DNA from: Porticoccus sp.
Lineage (GTDB): Bacteria; Pseudomonadota; Gammaproteobacteria; Pseudomonadales; Porticoccaceae
Assembly (NCBI GenBank): GCA_023263825.1
Contig: JALQUJ010000139.1
Span: 1-15,009, forward strand
DNA: 15,009 bases
Direction: 5' to 3'
The notes beneath the pieces were generated by a model. The model saw nothing but the letters and a program-made list of their open reading frames with translations, did not search any database and was not told the DNA's origin. A program made the translations under genes and the position numbers. Positions 8,125 through 14,930 of this stretch are shown here, in pieces. Each line of letters starts with the position of its first letter. Within the stretch, counting starts at the first letter, position 1.

Positions 8125-8146
8125 AAAAAGTACCTCTTTTTTAAAA
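8107..8146. repeat. 20-bp tandem duplication across the epmB stop codon
   Basis: Two adjacent 20-base units, 8107-8126 and 8127-8146, start AAAGTACCTCT and end TTTAAAA. They match at 18 of 20 positions (CC against TT at unit positions 12-13). The first copy supplies the last codons and TAA of epmB; the second is untranslated. This looks like a local replication-slippage duplication. Confidence 0.75.
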
Positions 8147-8274
8147 GATTGCATCCTCTAAGAAAGTGAGTTCTCCATAGAAACAACACCCTTTGATAAA
8201 CTTAACTACCTGATCTATATCACTTCAGACAATTTATTAAGTCATAAAATTGCTAAAAAATAGGACTGGCTCAC

Positions 8275-8305
8275 AAAAAAGCCAGGGTATACGCCCTGGC
8301 TTTTT
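8275..8305. terminator. Bidirectional terminator between epmB and serB
   Basis: GCCAGGG (8281-8287) and CCCTGGC (8294-8300) form a 7-bp stem with a 6-base loop, flanked by six A on the left and five T on the right. It can therefore work in both directions for the convergent epmB and serB genes. Confidence 0.9.
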
Positions 8306-8356
8306 ACTTTATGCTGCTGACTTTTTTCATTATTTACCAGCAATAATAGCCAGCAA

Positions 8357-9577
8357 CTATTCCCAATGTGAAGTATCTCTATCGCTGAACCCCATCAGAT
8401 ACAAAATGCCGTCCAAACCCAACTTGGAAATTGACTGCTTAGCCGTGGCCTTCACCAACGGCTTAGCCCTAAAAGCAATGCCGAGACCCGCGATACTCAA
8501 CATGGGTAAATCATTTGCTCCATCACCCACAGCAATGACCTGCTCAAGGTCAACTTTTTCTCGCTCTGCAATTTCACGTAACAATTGAGCTTTGCGAGCA
8601 CCATCTACAACTTCTCCCGTTACATTACCCGTAACTTTTCCGTTCACAATTTCTAATTGATTAGCATAGACATAGTCCATACCCAGCTTTTTCTGAATCC
8701 GCCGGCCAAAATAATCGAAACCACCAGAAAGAATCGCAGTCTTGTAGCCCAATCGCCGTAATGTAGAAATAAGTGATTCTGCCCCTTCTGTCAGCTGCAA
8801 GCGTTCAGACATCCCCTTCAATACAGACTCATCAAGCCCCTTCAATAACGCCATACGCTTCGCAAAGCTCTCTTTAAAATCCAGTTCCCCCCGCATGGCT
8901 GATTCAGTAATTGCTGACACTTGCTCACCAACACCTGCTTCTTTAGCAAGCTCATCAATGACTTCTGCATCAATTAATGTGGAGTCCATATCAAATACCA
9001 CTAAACGGCGATTGCGACGGTAGATATTATCTTCCTGATAGGCAACATCCACATCCATTTCACTGGACATCTCCAACAACGATGCCCTCAATGCAGACAT
9101 ATCAGTAGGTACACCCCGTAAAGAAAATTCAACGCAAGACTTACTATCATCGTCTATACGCTCAAGGGGAACACGACCGGAAAGCCGTGCAATTTTGTCG
9201 ATATTTAACCCCTGTTCGACAGTGATTGTTGTTACACGGGCAATATTTTCTGCCGTCACCCTGCGAGCTAGTAACGTCACGATATGCCGCGGCTTACCCT
9301 GCTGACCTACCCAATGCTCATAGCTTTGTTCTGAAATAGACTGGAATCTTACCTTCGTATCCATAGCATTAAGGCTAGAAAAAATTTCGTTCTGGACTAA
9401 TTCAGTCTCCTGATCCTGAGGTATTTTTGCCAGCATACCGAGATTCAAATTGTCATGTATAACCGCCTGACCAATATCAAGAATATCGCAATTATGTGCT
9501 ACCAAAACCTCTGACACAGCGCGTGTAATACCAGGCTTATCTTCTCCTGACACATTGATAAGTAAAATTTCTCTCAC
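8357..9577 (-). CDS. serB: SerB, phosphoserine phosphatase
   Basis: SerB dephosphorylates O-phospho-L-serine, the last step of serine synthesis. The start chosen is GTG 9577, giving 406 residues beginning MREILLINVSGEDKPG. AGGA lies 6 bases upstream, and known SerB proteins of pseudomonads start MREI. The frame is open to an ATG at 9601, which lacks a ribosome binding site. Two ACT-like domains occupy about residues 1-180 (DILDIGQAVIHD is conserved), then the HAD phosphatase: DMDSTLI with the nucleophile Asp at about 196, the LSGGFDYF motif II, and GDGANDLPML motif IV. The long ACT-containing form is the pseudomonad type, not the shorter enterobacterial one. It is divergent from the AhpA/Smp-like gene, an arrangement common in gammaproteobacteria. 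Confidence 0.96.
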   Translation of the reverse strand: MREILLINVSGEDKPGITRAVSEVLVAHNCDILDIGQAVIHDNLNLGMLAKIPQDQETELVQNEIFSSLNAMDTKVRFQSISEQSYEHWVGQQGKPRHIVTLLARRVTAENIARVTTITVEQGLNIDKIARLSGRVPLERIDDDSKSCVEFSLRGVPTDMSALRASLLEMSSEMDVDVAYQEDNIYRRNRRLVVFDMDSTLIDAEVIDELAKEAGVGEQVSAITESAMRGELDFKESFAKRMALLKGLDESVLKGMSERLQLTEGAESLISTLRRLGYKTAILSGGFDYFGRRIQKKLGMDYVYANQLEIVNGKVTGNVTGEVVDGARKAQLLREIAEREKVDLEQVIAVGDGANDLPMLSIAGLGIAFRAKPLVKATAKQSISKLGLDGILYLMGFSDRDTSHWE

Positions 9578-9760
9578 ATTTGATCCTATTTCAAAATGCA
9601 TAAATGGCTTCGGCAGAGCTGTAATTTACAAGTATCTATAAATGGAACTATAACTTTGGCACTAGAAATTACACGAGCGGGTATTATAAGAGAGCAGTGA
9701 ATAATATAGAATGCACGATTACTTAAAACTATCAATCAAACCCTGTGGGCTACATTCAGA

Positions 9761-10972
9761 ATGGGCACTATAAAAAAATCCCTTGCCAAAAAACTGCCCC
9801 TCCACACACTAATTTTTTCTTTGGTAGTAGGTTCTCTGCTTGCCGTTACCCTTGGGTTTCAACTCAACACCATTAGCACAGAACAACAAGGACATTTTGG
9901 CCAGGCATTATCCATCCAACTTGCCAAAAGTGTTCAGGACCCCATGATTCAACAAGATACATTGAGTATGCAGGTTGAGGTCGACGAAACAGCAAACACT
10001 GAAGGTATTAGGCACGCGGCTGTATACGACGCAACAAACCACTTACTCGTTGAATCTCAACGCCCATCTAATATCACAAAAGATAAAGATGTGTATCGCA
10101 GCCCTATTACCATAGAAAATGCCATTGCCGGCTATGCCACCGTTCACCTCGACCAACAGTTTTTTGCAGCACCACTCAAAACATTCAAATTAACATTCAT
10201 GCTTCTGTGGTGTGTTATTACAGTCACCTTACTTTTTATCTCTATAAAAATAGGGAAGAACCTCTCAAACCGACTTAGCCAAATCACCCAACGTTTACCG
10301 GGTGATACACCCGATGACATGGATGAACTCAGTTCTCTGGAGTTTCGTGTGGAGCCCTTACTTGCGACCAGAGATTGCAACAAAGAAGTCATAAACTTTG
10401 GGAGTAAGAATTACGCCTTGCTGGCCATGGTATGTAAAAACTTGCCCAGATTAGAAAGCCTCGTTAATCGGGAACACTTCGAATCGGTGATGACCCAATT
10501 AGATTTTTTGATTAATGATGCTGCTGCGCTCTATGGGGGAACACGGCTTACTGCAGACCGATGCAGTATTTACCTTGAATTTACTGGCGAAGATGAGAAT
10601 AGCGACCACCCCTTACGAGCACTTTATTGTGCAACGGCCATACAATCACTCAGCAAACAGCTATTGGACAACCAAGGCGTTCAATTAGAACTGGCCAGTG
10701 CCATCTTACACGGTGAGCTGGAGCTCTCCAGCTCACAACTTCTGAACGAACGCATTCTTCAAGAGCAAGTAAAGATTCTACAAAATCTCCTTGAAAAAGC
10801 CGTTAATGGCGAGATCCTACTCAACAAAAATACCCGCGAACATACTGCTCTAGAAGACATCAATATCTCTCCATTAGCAGATGACAGCCCATTATTTAGA
10901 GTCGAGAAACTTCACGAAAGCGGGGAACAATTAGTTAATCAACAGCTAGCTCTTTTAACGCGCAATTTATAA
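9761..10972 (+). CDS. AhpA/YtjB (Smp)-family membrane protein
   Basis: This 403-residue inner membrane protein has two predicted membrane segments, about residues 13-33 and 144-164. They flank a ~110-residue periplasmic region (with AAVYDATNHLLVESQ and VYRSPI, a PAS/sensor-like strand pattern). A HAMP-like stretch follows (about 165-200), then a cytoplasmic domain. Its position next to and divergent from serB, and the topology, match the Smp/YtjB family, called AhpA in pseudomonads. The cytoplasmic part (YALLAMVCKNLPRLESLVNR, then DAAALYGGTRL) resembles a class III nucleotide cyclase fold, but obvious metal-binding aspartates are not seen. Molecular function is unknown. The ribosome binding site is weak, so the exact start is less sure. 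Confidence 0.75.
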   Translation: MGTIKKSLAKKLPLHTLIFSLVVGSLLAVTLGFQLNTISTEQQGHFGQALSIQLAKSVQDPMIQQDTLSMQVEVDETANTEGIRHAAVYDATNHLLVESQRPSNITKDKDVYRSPITIENAIAGYATVHLDQQFFAAPLKTFKLTFMLLWCVITVTLLFISIKIGKNLSNRLSQITQRLPGDTPDDMDELSSLEFRVEPLLATRDCNKEVINFGSKNYALLAMVCKNLPRLESLVNREHFESVMTQLDFLINDAAALYGGTRLTADRCSIYLEFTGEDENSDHPLRALYCATAIQSLSKQLLDNQGVQLELASAILHGELELSSSQLLNERILQEQVKILQNLLEKAVNGEILLNKNTREHTALEDINISPLADDSPLFRVEKLHESGEQLVNQQLALLTRNL

Positions 10973-11053
10973 TTTTTCCCTCCCTAGCCCTCCCATTCCT
11001 CACCACCTTTTGAACCTTGAATTTACCATACAGGCTCTAAATAATTTTTAATC

Positions 11054-11086
11054 TTTACGTTTACGTAAATGTAAACTATGTATTAA
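11054..11086 (+). promoter_or_regulatory. LiuR/MerR-type operator-promoter
   Basis: The segment at 11054-11076 holds TTTACG-TTTA-CGTAAA, an inverted repeat, with a further overlapping pair GTTTAC/GTAAAC (11059-11064 and 11071-11076). TATGTA (11077-11082) and TATTAA (11081-11086) are -10 candidates. An ACGT-centred TTTACG/CGTAAA palindrome matches what I recall for proteobacterial LiuR sites, and a MerR-type gene starts about 40 bases downstream. This fits an autoregulated promoter. The exact -35/-10 pair is uncertain. Confidence 0.6.
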
Positions 11087-11120
11087 GTGGGCAGGAGTAC
11101 ATAAAAGATTGGGATCACAT

Positions 11121-11336
11121 ATGAATCAGAAACAGACGATTCAAAGCGTATTTAGTATTACCGAGCTATCTCGAGATCTGGATATCACGACCAGAAGTAT
11201 CAGGCACTACGAGGACATAGGATTAATTACGCCTAAACGTCAGGGCCAAACCAGACGTTTAGCTGAAATCAGAGTATCTGACGAGGGTCAGGAAGGGCTA
11301 TCCGCTTTTTTGGAAAAACGTCATCCCAATTGGTAG
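11121..11336 (+). pseudogene. LiuR-LiuC fusion remnant: MerR HTH joined to hydratase C-terminus
   Basis: The 71-codon ORF starts at ATG 11121; a TTG four codons earlier (11109) is open but unlikely. Residues 11-45 (FSITELSRDLDITTRSIRHY, then EDIGLITPKRQGQTR) are the helix-turn-helix and wing start of a MerR regulator of the LiuR type. A normal protein would go on for about 90 more residues with the second helix pair and a dimerisation coiled coil. Instead, after R45 it reads RLAEIRVSDEGQEGLSAFLE then KRHPNW and stops. That segment matches the end of enoyl-CoA hydratase family proteins, closest in my memory to methylglutaconyl-CoA hydratase (LiuC). In liu operons the order is liuR-A-B-C-D-E, so an in-frame deletion from liuR to the 3' end of liuC explains it. 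No dimerisation region remains, so it is probably not a working regulator. Confidence 0.8.
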
Positions 11337-11424
11337 GGTAAAAAATTAAAGTGATCTTTTGATCGAGATAGGTTTATCGTGGTAAACCATTACTTTTGGA
11401 AAGAATGGAAATATAAACAGGCAT

Positions 11425-11461
11425 AAAAAAACGGCTAACAAACTATGTAAGCCGTTTTTTT
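11425..11461. terminator. Bidirectional terminator between liuR remnant and parvulin gene
   Basis: AAAAAAACGGCT (11425-11436) and AGCCGTTTTTTT (11450-11461) pair perfectly over 12 bp with a 13-base loop. The stem is flanked by its own A and T runs, so it serves both strands. It sits 20 bases past the stop of the parvulin gene. Confidence 0.88.
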
Positions 11462-11481
11462 AATGTAAAGTATAAAATCGA

Positions 11482-12303
11482 TTAAGCCTGCTTACCTACT
11501 TCAAAATCCACACCTTCAATCTCAGCTTCATCGATTAATTTATGGATGTACAAGCTAATAGATTTACGCTGTCCGAACTCAATCAACATATGAGCTACAT
11601 CATCTTTAACTTGCTCAAATTCCAGTTGTTTCTCTGGTATACGCTTATTAATAAAAACGACGTGGTACCCGAATTTGGACTCTACAGGGTCTTTTGCAAG
11701 ACCTTCCTCGAGCTCAAATACAGCCTCGTCAAATTCTGGGGTAGTCTGGCCGCGAGTAATCTGTCCCAAACTGCCACCAGTTTCATTGGAAGGGCAGTCC
11801 GAATGCTCTTTAGCCAGCGCTTCAAATTCATCAATGGAGTCCGATAAGCTGGCAATTAACCCCTCTGCTTTTTGCTTGGCTTCTGCTCTCAGGGCTTCTT
11901 CTTTTGGGTCTGCCCCTAAAAGAATGTGCTTTAGCTCTAGCATTTCCTTACTAACGAAGTGCTCTTTATTTTCGTTGTAATACTTTTCACACTCATCTTC
12001 CATAACGAGTGGCTTTTTCGCTTCCTGCTCAATCAATCGACTGATAATTGCTTCCTGCTTAGGCGTTTCACTGTCTTCGGGGATGTCTTTATCAAGGCCA
12101 AGCTCTTTGGCTTTTTGCATCAGCAATTCCTGAATGATCAACACCTCAGAGGATTTTTGAATAGCAACTTCCGGTGATTCTGCTGCGTGATATTGCATCT
12201 CACGAACGACCTGATCTGGGGTAATGACAGCGCCATTAACCTTGATTTCAGCAATATCAGGGGTCGTGTTTTCATTGGATTCGTTATTGGAAGGGGTATC
12301 CAT
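11482..12303 (-). CDS. Parvulin-type peptidyl-prolyl isomerase without signal peptide
   Basis: This 273-residue protein has a SurA/NifM-like helical N-terminal part (about 17-115) and one parvulin domain (about 122-220). The domain shows LELKHILLGA, then EFEALAKEHSDCPSNETGG, SLGQITRGQ and the closing KFGYHVVFINKR, which are core PpiC/parvulin motifs. It should catalyse cis-trans isomerisation of prolyl bonds or act as a chaperone. The N-terminus (MDTPSNNESNENTTPD) is polar with no signal peptide or membrane segment, so a cytoplasmic location is inferred, unlike SurA or PpiD. The layout recalls NifM, but no nif gene is near. It is strongly acidic overall. Neighbours give no clue to the substrate. 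A bidirectional terminator follows. Confidence 0.88.
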   Translation of the reverse strand: MDTPSNNESNENTTPDIAEIKVNGAVITPDQVVREMQYHAAESPEVAIQKSSEVLIIQELLMQKAKELGLDKDIPEDSETPKQEAIISRLIEQEAKKPLVMEDECEKYYNENKEHFVSKEMLELKHILLGADPKEEALRAEAKQKAEGLIASLSDSIDEFEALAKEHSDCPSNETGGSLGQITRGQTTPEFDEAVFELEEGLAKDPVESKFGYHVVFINKRIPEKQLEFEQVKDDVAHMLIEFGQRKSISLYIHKLIDEAEIEGVDFEVGKQA

Positions 12304-12434
12304 AGTGTTTCTCTACTAATGTTTCTCAAAATGACAGTTTATCTTCAGGCAACTTAGCTCCAAAATAGCCGGAAAAATGAAGGCCGAGTATTATCCAAGC
12401 CTTTCGCAACAAACACAACTCAGATTACGTCTGA

Positions 12435-12464
12435 TTGACAGTATCAAACAACCACTGACATGAT
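12435..12464 (+). promoter_or_regulatory. Candidate promoter for the phosphoribosyltransferase gene
   Basis: A perfect -35 TTGACA (12435-12440) is followed after 18 bases by CATGAT (12459-12464; 4/6 to TATAAT). Transcription would start near 12471, only about 10 bases before ATG 12481, leaving almost no leader and no Shine-Dalgarno sequence. Confidence 0.45.
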
Positions 12465-12480
12465 GCTCTAATCAAATAAT

Positions 12481-13098
12481 ATGAAGCTCGAAATCTTCAT
12501 AACACAACATACTTGGCAAAAAGTGGAAAAACAGTTTATTGATGCCCAGCAATTACTGGATGATTCCTTTTCTCTAGGCTTACAAATTTTGGAAAGCGGC
12601 TTCATACCTCATTTCATTATTGGGGTATGGCGTGGCGGCACCCCGGTAGGTATCGCTGTACAGGAATTATTGGATTACTTCGGCATCGAGACCGACCATA
12701 TCGCCATTCGCACCTCGTTCTACACCAAGCTGGGGGAAACTGCTGATAACGTCAAAGTACACGGTCTCGGCCATATCATCGATAACCTGCGCAAGGCAGA
12801 CTCCATCTTAATTGTTGATGATGTGTACGATACAGGCCTTAGTGTGAAACAGTTTGTGGGCGATATAGAACTAGCCTGTGCCGATGACCCACCAGAAATT
12901 CGTATCGCTACGCCCTACTTTAAGCCGGGCAATAACCGCACCGATAGAGCGCCGGATTACTACCTCCACGAGACTGATAAATGGCTGGTCTTTCCCCATG
13001 AACTTTCTGGGCTAACCGCTCAGGAAATTCTGGATAAAAAACCCGGTATTGCTGCCTTACGTGCAGCACTTGAGAAACATAAAGAGAAAACGAGTTAG
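12481..13098 (+). CDS. Purine-type phosphoribosyltransferase (hypoxanthine phosphoribosyltransferase-like)
   Basis: The 205-residue protein belongs to the type I phosphoribosyltransferases, which join a base to PRPP. The PRPP loop is ILIVDDVYDTGLS at 109-121, with the two acidic residues and the TG of the family. GVWRGGTPVG (about 48-57) is the PPi-loop region. Together with FPHEL near residue 172 (aromatic-rich hood), this suggests a purine salvage enzyme, but the substrate cannot be read off. It is longer than most Hpt proteins (about 175-185). The ATG at 12481 has no visible ribosome binding site, and no other ATG lies ahead of the conserved core. It is convergent with the HMG-CoA lyase gene with only 19 bases between and no clear terminator. 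An unlinked housekeeping role is likely. Confidence 0.8.
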   Translation: MKLEIFITQHTWQKVEKQFIDAQQLLDDSFSLGLQILESGFIPHFIIGVWRGGTPVGIAVQELLDYFGIETDHIAIRTSFYTKLGETADNVKVHGLGHIIDNLRKADSILIVDDVYDTGLSVKQFVGDIELACADDPPEIRIATPYFKPGNNRTDRAPDYYLHETDKWLVFPHELSGLTAQEILDKKPGIAALRAALEKHKEKTS

Positions 13099-13117
13099 GG
13101 AGCCTCTGATTAACGGC

Positions 13118-14029
13118 CTATTTTGCGAGCGCTGCCGCAACCTTTGAACCATTCATTCGACCCAACTTATCGGTAATAAACCAACCGGCTGCCATTATTT
13201 TATCCAAATCCACCCCATGCTCAATACCCAAACCATTGAGCATGTACACCAGGTCTTCAGTGGCCACATTACCGGAAGCGCCCTTCGCATAAGGACAACC
13301 ACCCAAGCCTGCCACCGAGCTATCCACCACATCAATACCCATTTGCAGCGAAGCATAAATATTCGCCAGCGCCTGCCCATAGGTATCGTGCAGGTGCACT
13401 GCAAGACGATGAATGGAAACACTCTCTGCCACTGTTTCGATTACCCGAGTAATACTCCCCGGCGTACCCACACCAGTGGTATCCCCCAGAGACACTTCAT
13501 AACAACCCATCTCATGTAACCTTAGTGCCACTTCAGCTACTTTGTTTGGATCAACCTCACCCTCGTAAGGGCAATCCACCACACAGGAAATATAACCACG
13601 TACAGGCAGTCCAGTAGACTTGACCGCTTCCATAATGGGCGTAAACCTATCCAGGCTCTCACTGATAGAACAATTAATATTCTTCTGACTAAAAGATTCA
13701 GATGCTGCCGCAAAAATCGCCACCTCATTGGCACGTGAACTAACCGCCCTCTCAAAACCTTGATAGTTCGGCGTCAGTGCCGCATAGGTGACATCCGGTT
13801 TAAATCCACCCCCGGTGGAAAAAAGCCCCTGAAACACCTCATCGCTACCCGCCATTTGCGGTACCCATTTAGGGTTCACAAAACTACCCGCTTCGATATA
13901 GCTAAGGCCAGAACCTACCAACCTCTGGATCAGTTCAATCTTCACCTCAGTGCTAATGGGTTGCTGTTCATTTTGCAGGCCGTCTCTCGGACCGACTTCA
14001 ACGATTTTGACTTTTTTGGGTAGAGTCAT
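13118..14029 (-). CDS. liuE: Hydroxymethylglutaryl-CoA lyase (LiuE-like)
   Basis: HMG-CoA lyase splits 3-hydroxy-3-methylglutaryl-CoA into acetyl-CoA and acetoacetate, the last step of leucine and isovalerate breakdown. The 303-residue TIM-barrel protein has EVGPRDGLQNE at 11-21 (the metal-binding Asp and catalytic Arg region) and the metal ligands in HLHDT near 212-216. The signature GLGGCPYAKGASGNVATED carries the catalytic Cys near 245. These separate it from homocitrate and isopropylmalate synthases. In other proteobacteria it ends the liuRABCDE operon; here it stands alone, opposite in orientation to the liuR remnant 1.8 kb away. Its ribosome binding site is weak. A LiuR-like half-site lies 43-64 bases upstream. 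Family assignment is firm; the symbol rests on context. Confidence 0.93.
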   Translation of the reverse strand: MTLPKKVKIVEVGPRDGLQNEQQPISTEVKIELIQRLVGSGLSYIEAGSFVNPKWVPQMAGSDEVFQGLFSTGGGFKPDVTYAALTPNYQGFERAVSSRANEVAIFAAASESFSQKNINCSISESLDRFTPIMEAVKSTGLPVRGYISCVVDCPYEGEVDPNKVAEVALRLHEMGCYEVSLGDTTGVGTPGSITRVIETVAESVSIHRLAVHLHDTYGQALANIYASLQMGIDVVDSSVAGLGGCPYAKGASGNVATEDLVYMLNGLGIEHGVDLDKIMAAGWFITDKLGRMNGSKVAAALAK

Positions 14030-14071
14030 AGGGTTACTCAGATAGAGGGAATCTAAACATCCATTGGTTTA

Positions 14072-14093
14072 TATAGTTTACGTTACTTTAACG
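14072..14093 (-). promoter_or_regulatory. LiuR-like half-site and -10 upstream of HMG-CoA lyase
   Basis: Read on the minus strand, ACGTAAACTATATA here resembles ATGTAAACTATGTA at the liuR remnant promoter: the GTAAACTATRTA core is shared at 11 of 12 bases. TATATA would be the -10. The other arm (CGTTAAAGTA) is only a poor match, so this may be a decayed or asymmetric LiuR site. Confidence 0.4.
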
Positions 14094-14438
14094 AACAGAT
14101 ATTAGAAGATCACGGAGGAATTTATTCTCTTATATAGTGTTGAAAGTTTCATCTTCTACCACTTACAAGTAGTGGTTAAAACCTCCCAGATCAGGAGCCA
14201 TAGGCTTCTGTTCACAGGAAACGCAGTATAAAGTGTTTGATTTTAAAGGGTGGTGATTTATGATCAATGGCCATGGATTGGAAAACAAAAGCAGGGATTA
14301 GGCTTCTTTTGCCCAACTACAGAATCTCCCTCTTTGCTCCAAGCCATTGTAAATAAACAAGAATAGCCTTTGCTAAATATTTTTTGATCCTGGATAAGGT
14401 GCCAAAGTGATATGAAGCCTTAGGCTTTTGAATAAGCT
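14094..14438. other. Gene-free interval between HMG-CoA lyase and cassette
   Basis: No convincing coding sequence is seen in about 345 bases; stops occur in all frames. A 13-codon ORF at 14261 has a fair ribosome binding site but no other support. Small inverted repeats occur: ACCACT/AGTGGT near 14158-14176, AGGAGCC/GGCTTCT near 14194-14210, and AAGCCT-T-AGGCTT near 14415-14427. TAGGCTT appears three times. The last repeat, followed by GCTGTTATG, could be the right end of a decayed attC or other recombination site. Confidence 0.45.
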
Positions 14439-14439
14439 G

Positions 14440-14925
14440 TTATGTGCTAATCGAGCATGGAGCACGATGAAGAAATTTTTCCTATTACCGATCTTGCTTT
14501 TCGCGTTTACTGCTTAAGCAGAAATGCTGTGGAAGCCAGAGTCCATTTCATACGAACTAAAGCAAGCTCACAAGCTGCTTCTTAGTATTGGGCTCATGCT
14601 CGAACTCAGACAAAGCTTAAGTCCTGGAGAGTATGGCTGGAAGCAATCGAGAATTGATGTCCCAGAAAGCTGGGCTAGCGCAAAACTAGAAATGAAAGAA
14701 GGCACAATCTATATCACGGTCGGCACGGAAAAGTATTATCTTAATCCAGAAAATAAGGGTGAACTCAGCTTTGCCATACTAGATGGTGGTAATAAAACTG
14801 ATACTCAGTTACTCGAAATATGGGCCAAATGTGCAAAAGGCACATAACAATCTGCTCAAATTCGTTCCGGCCACAAAAAACGTGGCCTCCACCGGACCCG
14901 CTAACGCTCGCCGTTTAGCGGGGCG
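14440..14925 (+). mobile_element. Integron-type gene cassette
   Basis: The segment runs from a GTTATG core (14439-14444) to the GTTATG at the end of the attC-like site (14925-14930). It holds one short gene preceded by a 20-30 base leader and closely followed by the attC. This compact layout with no promoter of its own is the usual form of an integron gene cassette. No intI integrase is in the window. The upstream boundary is less certain than the downstream one. Confidence 0.6.
14467..14847 (+). pseudogene. Cassette-borne small secreted protein, broken by a stop codon in its signal peptide
   Basis: ATG 14467 begins MKKFFLLPILLFAFTA, a clear signal peptide, then TAA at 14515-14517, then AEMLWKPESISYELKQ in the same frame to a stop at 14845. 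If the TAA was TCA, the peptide would read FTASA-E, a perfect signal peptidase I site (A-S-A), so a single C-to-A change explains the break. The mature part is about 108 residues, mixed alpha/beta, with YELKQAHKLLLSIGLMLE as a helix, GTIYITVGTEKYYLNP as strands and a terminal IWAKCAKG. I do not recognise the family; the W-x-x-C ending is faintly pilin-like but that is weak. Translation restarting at ATG 14524 would give a 107-residue cytoplasmic form. It sits inside an integron-type cassette. Confidence 0.65.
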
Positions 14926-14930
14926 TTATG
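14843..14930 (+). repeat. attC recombination site of the cassette
   Basis: The site begins CATAACAA, overlapping the stop codon of the cassette gene, and ends GGGGCGTTATG, complementary ends typical of Vibrio-like attC sites. Between them are nested inverted repeats: TCCGG/CCGGA, GGCCAC/GTGGCC (around AAAAAAC), and CCCGCTAA/TTTAGCGGG close to the right end. The whole folds on itself over about 86 bases, as attC sites do. Confidence 0.75.

Noticed and set aside
8250..8588. Plus-strand ORF of 112 codons overlapping the serB 3' end
   Set aside because: Crosses the bidirectional terminator and runs antisense to the HAD domain; no ribosome binding site.
11109..11124. Possible cloning-vector scar, since the upstream frame reads G-S-H-M before the liuR remnant
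   Set aside because: The DNA is GGATCACATATG, without the BamHI site or tag sequence of a vector, and flanks are normal chromosomal sequence.
11542..12177. Several plus-strand ORFs opposite the parvulin gene
   Set aside because: Shadows of an acidic, Lys/Glu-rich gene read in reverse; no start signals.
13195..14023. ORFs in other frames across the HMG-CoA lyase gene
   Set aside because: The lyase frame carries all catalytic motifs; the others are Trp/Arg-rich shadows.
14261..14302. 13-codon ORF with a fair ribosome binding site
   Set aside because: Too short, no recognisable content and no conservation evidence.
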